From Pseudomonas sp. A-RE-19 (GTDB taxonomy: Bacteria; Pseudomonadota; Gammaproteobacteria; Pseudomonadales; Pseudomonadaceae): a stretch of 64,000 nucleotides of DNA. Below the pieces are notes generated by a model. The model worked only from the letters and a program-made list of their open reading frames with translations. It was not told the origin of the DNA and searched no databases. Location: positions 1 through 64,000 of the forward strand of contig NZ_JAHBDQ010000013.1 of the NCBI RefSeq assembly GCF_019956555.1, given 5' to 3'. The position numbers and the translations under genes are program-made. Below, in pieces: positions 63,928 through 64,000 of the stretch (position 1 is its first letter; each line of letters starts with the position of its first letter).

Positions 63928-64000
63928 TCGCGGGCAAGCCTCGCTCCTACAGGTTCAGCGCCGTACCGGACATTTGTGAACGACCAATACCTGTAGGAGC
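63928..64000. repeat. REP palindrome pair, cut by the right edge
   Basis: ATCGCGGGCAAGCCTCGCTCC arm and the start of its inverted partner CCTGTAGGAGC at the end of the window. Confidence 0.85.

Overview
The window looks like chromosomal DNA from a Pseudomonas of the fluorescens group. It is GC-rich, with densely packed operons, many paired REP palindromes of three families, a pgaABCD operon, and the gene order tRNA-Arg / gabD-gabT / regulators / desA / GGDEF-EAL / oscA-sbp-cysTWA, which I recall from P. aeruginosa. No plasmid or phage backbone is visible. The species call is inference from gene content.

Layout. (1) 1-10.9 kb: a giant secreted protein open at the left edge, with a Gly-rich region and 19 Ig-like repeats. 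It is followed by a tight chain: TolC-family lipoprotein, free-standing APS kinase, Asp/Asn beta-hydroxylase and sulfotransferase. I read this as a candidate system that exports and post-translationally modifies (hydroxylates and/or sulfates) the adhesin, and rank it as the most interesting gene set. (2) 10.9-13.7 kb: slipin/NfeD pair, YbaK-type deacylase, DUF2789 protein, orphan antitoxin. (3) 13.7-18.8 kb: MarR-controlled FUSC/DUF1656/HlyD/OMF efflux operon. (4) 18.8-30.6 kb: membrane protein, DUF945 protein, pgaABCD, a Rieske-flavoprotein reductase and a YbhB-like protein. (5) 30.7-34.1 kb: a roughly 2.7-kb insertion at tRNA-Arg(CCG), bounded by a 0.3-kb duplication. It carries nitroreductase, EamA and MarR genes and a relic of an IS transposase.

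(6) 34.4-43.4 kb: gabDT, a REC-HDOD protein, a PAS-GGDEF cyclase, the DesA desaturase and a PAS-GGDEF-EAL phosphodiesterase. (7) 43.6-47.9 kb: the oscA-sbp-cysTWA sulfate uptake cluster. (8) 48.2-52.3 kb: a three-gene FAD-dependent dehydrogenase (cytochrome, small subunit, GMC subunit) whose large subunit carries an unusual lectin-like tail. (9) 52.3-58.5 kb: Mpo1-like protein, Crp/Fnr regulator, receiver-only regulator, AraC regulator with a desaturase, RBBP9-like hydrolase and a sigma-54 activator. (10) 58.7-64 kb: a lone MetQ, a methyltransferase, a DUF6124 gene behind a strikingly structured leader, and the metQ-metN-metI operon.

Sulfur handling recurs: PAPS supply and sulfotransfer, sulfate import, methionine import and a sigma-54 activator of the organosulfur type. 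Local regulation is visible as two MarR operator sets, two hairpins that cover ribosome binding sites, one sigma-54-like promoter, and several terminators. All family calls come from reading motifs; no database search was possible.
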